64,000 nt of DNA from Desulfobacterales bacterium (GTDB lineage Bacteria; Desulfobacterota; Desulfobacteria; Desulfobacterales; JAFDDL01): contig JAVEYW010000006.1 of NCBI GenBank assembly GCA_034003325.1, positions 210,561 through 274,560 of the forward strand, read 5' to 3'. Position 1 is the stretch's first letter, and each line of letters opens with the position of its first letter. A program made the translations under genes and the position numbers. A model generated the notes under the pieces. It was given only the letters and a program-made list of their open reading frames with translations. It ran no database searches and was not told where the DNA came from. Below are positions 62,039 through 64,000 of this stretch, piece after piece.

Positions 62039-63331
62039 TTGAAAGTCACTCAAAAAGAAGTTGATGCCATTGTTGTGGGAAGTGGGCCGGGTGGCGCCAC
62101 CGTGGCAAAAGAGCTGACCCAGTCCGGAAAACGAGTATTGATTCTGGAATGGGGCAATAATGCGCCTGTAAAAGGCACCGCCCGTCAGGCCGTTCCCCAG
62201 TTGTTCATGCCGGGAAAAAGCCTTCTGCTCACCAATGAACTGCTGAGCATTATCAGGGGCATCACAACAGGGGGCAGCAGTCTTTATTACTATGCTACGG
62301 CCTTTGACCCGCCGGTGGACATGCTACAATCCTATGGGGTCGATATCCGCAAAGAAATTGATGTGGTTCGATCCGAACTGCCCATCGGTAAACTTTCCGA
62401 TGATCTGATTGGCCCCATGGCAAAACGGATCATGCAGAGTGCTTGCGACTTAAACTATCAGTGGCATAAACTTCCCAAATTCATATACCAGGACAAATGC
62501 CGGGCCGATTGTGACAAATGTACGTGGGGTTGTCCCTACGGCGCCAAATGGAACACCCGCATGTTTGTTGAAGAGGCAGTGAGAAACGGGGCGACGCTGA
62601 TCAATGAGGCCAAAGTGGACAGGGTCATTCAGAACAACGGCAAGGCCATTGGGGTTCAATATCGTAAAAAGGGAAAAATGAGTCATGTTTACGCACCGCT
62701 AGTTATTCTGTCGGCCGGCGGAATGGGAACCCCGAAGATATTGCGCCGCTGCGGCATCGGCCGGGCCGGGTATGATTTTTTTTATGACCCTGTCATTTCT
62801 GTCCTGGGGGTGGTTGATGATATTCAGGGGGGAAAGGAAGTCCCCATGGTCTATGGGGTCCATATGGAAGACGAGGGATACCTGTTGGCGGACATGACCT
62901 TTCCCTGGGCCTTTCACGCCCTTAGCGCGGCACAAGTCTTCAAATTTCCGAAAATATTTGCCCATGCGAAAATATTACAGATCATGATCAAGATTCGAGA
63001 AGATTTGGGGGGGAGCCTGACAGAATACGGGGTTGTGAGAAAACGCTTGACCCAAAATGACAAAAAGAAGTTCGCCAGTGGTTATCATCGAGCCAAAGCC
63101 ATATTGGAGAACGCCGGAGCCAAAGACATTTATAAAAGCTGGTATTCAGCCGGTCATCCAGGCGGAACAGCCAAGATAGGCGATGTGGTGGATCGAAATC
63201 TCATGACTGAAATTGACAATCTTTATGTATGTGATAATTCCGTGATTCCGGAAGCTCTTGGACTTCCGCCCACATTTACGCTGGTCTGCCTGGCCAAGCG
63301 CCTGGCCAAACACTTAGTCCCCCGGAAATAA
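62039..63331 (+). CDS. GMC-family FAD oxidoreductase with cysteine cluster
   Basis: A 430-residue protein. The FAD motif is DAIVVGSGPGGATVAKEL; TTGGSSLYYYATAF and SAGGMGTPKILRRCGIG are GMC-like; the C-terminus has SWYSAGHPGGTAKIGDVVDRNLMTEIDNLYVCDNSVIPEALGLPPTFTLVCLAKRLAKHL, typical of the family. A Cys cluster C-x3-C-x2-C-x3-C (DKCRADCDKCTWGCPYG, near residue 157) may hold an Fe-S cluster. The start is TTG 62039, with AAGGAGG seven bases upstream. Substrate unknown. Confidence 0.85.
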   Translation: MKVTQKEVDAIVVGSGPGGATVAKELTQSGKRVLILEWGNNAPVKGTARQAVPQLFMPGKSLLLTNELLSIIRGITTGGSSLYYYATAFDPPVDMLQSYGVDIRKEIDVVRSELPIGKLSDDLIGPMAKRIMQSACDLNYQWHKLPKFIYQDKCRADCDKCTWGCPYGAKWNTRMFVEEAVRNGATLINEAKVDRVIQNNGKAIGVQYRKKGKMSHVYAPLVILSAGGMGTPKILRRCGIGRAGYDFFYDPVISVLGVVDDIQGGKEVPMVYGVHMEDEGYLLADMTFPWAFHALSAAQVFKFPKIFAHAKILQIMIKIREDLGGSLTEYGVVRKRLTQNDKKKFASGYHRAKAILENAGAKDIYKSWYSAGHPGGTAKIGDVVDRNLMTEIDNLYVCDNSVIPEALGLPPTFTLVCLAKRLAKHLVPRK

Positions 63332-63496
63332 AAAATCCGGATTTATGGGAGTTTGCCAAGCAGCAAGGACTCCCCGGTGATCCCATAAGATCCATTATCT
63401 GGGACAAAAGCTTATCGCCGAGTTTTTGAATATTATTCTCATATCAAAGGGTTCAGTGCGGCTGTGATCTGTCATAAATATCTCAGGCCTCTGAAA

Positions 63497-63853
63497 TCAA
63501 CTGCGATCAGCACTCACCCTAAACCTGACGATTTTACCAATTAGCCCAAGGGGAATCGGCTTATTCAACGGAAACTTCACTGAACCTTTCGCGCCTTCGT
63601 AGATAGATAGTTCGGTTTTGAATTTCGCGATTCCTGTCGGGGTAGGATAAAACCCGACATGTGTCTTGAAAGCAGCAAAATGAACCAGATTGCCTTCTAA
63701 CTTGAATGTCGGTATTCGATGCGTAATCGTTTCTTTGGCTTCCGGCGCTGCCTTTCTGATCGTTGCTCTGATCTTTTCGAGTATCTTTTGAACGTCTTTG
63801 GGAAGGGCCGCGATGTACTCGTCAATTTCCTTTGGTGTTGTAGTTTCCTTCAT
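63497..63853 (-). CDS. DUF1801 (YdhG-like) protein
   Basis: A 118-residue protein: TTPKEIDEYIAALPKDVQKILEKIRATIRKAAPEAKETITHRIPTFKLEGNLVHFAAFKTHVGFYPTPTGIAKF is the DUF1801 pattern. AAGGGAA precedes ATG 63853. Function unknown, common in many bacteria. Its promoter region is shared with the next gene. Confidence 0.9.
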   Translation of the reverse strand: MKETTTPKEIDEYIAALPKDVQKILEKIRATIRKAAPEAKETITHRIPTFKLEGNLVHFAAFKTHVGFYPTPTGIAKFKTELSIYEGAKGSVKFPLNKPIPLGLIGKIVRFRVSADRS

Positions 63854-63989
63854 ATGATTCCCTTAGTCTACGGCCAATGCCGTTTCCTTAAGGAACTTAA
63901 ATGCGTTAATACTTTAAAAATACAATCTGTTATGCTATAAATACATTGTTCTTTTGTATCAGTAAAAAATTCAAAAAAAGGAGAGAACA

Positions 63990-64000
63990 ATGCTCAAAAA
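63990..64000 (+). CDS. Start of a gene truncated by the window edge
   Basis: ATG at 63990 follows AAAGGAGAG by five bases; only MLK is visible. Nothing can be said of its function. Confidence 0.5.

Noticed and set aside
61824..62042. 72-codon frame between Usp and the flavoprotein
   Set aside because: Composition unlike a protein, no ribosome site; the strong site inside its end belongs to TTG 62039.

Overview
The window looks like chromosome of a sulfate-reducing bacterium of the Desulfobacterota (Desulfobacterales type) carrying one large integrated island. The host assignment is inference. It rests on a complete Rnf operon headed by a multihaem cytochrome c and ending in an RnfB fused to an FAD/NAD(P)H module, a membrane pyrophosphatase, a PxxKW-type cysteine-rich protein, a ThrH-type homoserine kinase/phosphatase and a probable small selenoprotein.

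Host backbone, left (1-30649). The order is: 3' end of hppA; carD; an rluD-type gene, a 60-residue dual-CxxC ORF with in-frame TGA and a SECIS-like hairpin, and truA; an aminotransferase; the PxxKW protein; the cytochrome and rnfCDGEAB; argJ; an rluB-type gene; an AAA-type NTPase; a UDP-sugar dehydrogenase; an SpmA/SpmB-type membrane protein; an ABC-2 exporter pair; mltG and nagZ; tsaD; a WecA-like/CapD-like fusion; purM; and an alaC, hom, thrH, thioesterase, yggU run. The run ends at an initiator tRNA gene with a clean promoter. The Rnf complex, the pyrophosphatase and the cytochrome together point to ion-gradient energy conservation between ferredoxin, NAD and c-type haems.

Integrated island (about 30.65-60.17 kb). 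The 3' half of the tRNA (30605-30649) is repeated imperfectly (41 of 45 bases) at 60127-60171. A tyrosine integrase and an excisionase-like gene lie just inside the left copy, as expected for a tRNA-targeted element of about 29.5 kb. The island is visibly more AT-rich and mosaic. It holds a ribbon-helix-helix protein with a PD-(D/E)XK-like protein. Next come two divergent operons: a sigma-like factor, a coiled-coil protein and an ImmA/IrrE protease on one side, and a DUF2188 protein, a ubiquitin-like protein, an E1-like ThiF enzyme and a zinc-binding protein on the other. A second sigma-like operon headed by a MerR-type gene follows, then a dead tyrosine-recombinase element, and a small cargo of an MgtE-like transporter and a tandem universal stress protein. 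A plasmid-like module comes next (SLOG-like, DUF932, Rad52-like, frameshifted RadC-like, several small zinc proteins), with most of its genes followed by their own terminator. Last is a defence/repair segment: DUF1883-TIR, EcoRI-type methylase with DUF262-HNH nuclease, AP2-like protein, SRAP, ADP-ribosylglycohydrolase, an N-formylglutamate-amidohydrolase-like/ParB fusion and a TPR protein. I see no conjugation or obvious replication genes.

Host backbone, right (60172-64000). The displaced tRNA terminator, an amber-interrupted small ORF, a universal stress protein, a GMC-like flavoprotein with a cysteine cluster, a DUF1801 protein and the first codons of another gene.

The best candidate for an undescribed system is the divergent pair of operons at 35197-39372: a ubiquitin-like conjugation cassette facing a self-contained sigma/protease switch, sharing a promoter region that contains a perfect 10-bp inverted repeat. 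The selenoprotein ORF at 2413-2595 and the amidohydrolase-ParB fusion at 57278-59221 are the next most interesting.
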